Of a stretch of 5,685 bases of DNA, positions 5,681 through 5,685 are shown one piece after another. Below the pieces are notes generated by a model. That model was given only the letters and a program-made list of their open reading frames with translations. It was not told where the DNA came from and did no database searches. Source of the DNA: Clostridia bacterium (lineage in GTDB: Bacteria > Bacillota > Clostridia > Christensenellales > Aristaeellaceae); the NCBI GenBank assembly GCA_017551645.1, contig JAFZLE010000346.1:1-5685 (forward strand), given 5' to 3'. Made by a program: the position numbers and the translations under genes. Numbering within the stretch: position 1 is the first letter of the stretch; every line of letters starts with the position of its first letter.

Positions 5681-5685
5681 ACCTC
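5681..5685 (-). promoter_or_regulatory. Ribosome binding site of the TPM-domain gene (edge of window)
   Basis: The minus strand reads GAGGT five bases before the ATG at 5675. The site runs to the window edge, so its full extent and any promoter beyond it are not visible. Confidence 0.7.

Noticed and set aside
1..5685. Mobile element, CRISPR, toxin-antitoxin or defence system
   Set aside because: No transposase, integrase, direct-repeat array, terminal inverted repeats or known defence domain was found; all six genes read as chromosomal metabolic or envelope genes.

Overview
The window is a compact block of protein-coding DNA, all transcribed from the minus strand and read here from high to low coordinates. 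It is GC-rich. It has strong AAGGAG/GGGAGG-type ribosome binding sites, M20B peptidase T, a Mrp/NBP35 ATPase with a four-cysteine N-terminus, and a GH130 glycoside phosphorylase. This combination suggests a gut- or rumen-type anaerobic member of the Firmicutes (Clostridia, possibly a Christensenellales-like lineage). The assignment rests on gene style only, because no rRNA or other phylogenetic marker is present.

Layout in transcription order: (1) 5675-4620, a secreted and membrane-anchored TPM-domain protein with a cytoplasmic tail rich in Pro, Ser/Arg and Gly; (2) 4613-3975, a 212-residue protein that reads as two fused copies of the L-rhamnose mutarotase-like (RhaM, dimeric alpha/beta-barrel) fold, with the catalytic-type histidine visible only in the second copy; (3) 3953-2745, peptidase T with a complete two-metal active site; (4) 2748-1630, an exported RCC1-repeat beta-propeller protein whose ATG overlaps the pepT stop; (5) 1583-759, a Mrp/ApbC/NBP35 iron-sulfur carrier ATPase; (6) 734-1, the first 244 codons of a GH130 beta-mannoside phosphorylase, cut by the window edge.

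The intervals between genes are 6, 21, -4, 46 and 24 bases. I see no convincing terminator or promoter in any of them, so one polycistronic transcript is plausible. The functions (envelope protein, sugar-mutarotase-like protein, tripeptide hydrolysis, secreted propeller, Fe-S assembly, mannoside phosphorolysis) do not form a recognised pathway. It looks like a housekeeping/accessory mixture rather than a defence or mobile island. No tRNA, rRNA, CRISPR array, insertion sequence or attachment site was seen. There is no gene-free stretch longer than about 50 bases. The parts most worth following up are the duplicated RhaM-like protein and the exported RCC1 protein coupled to pepT.
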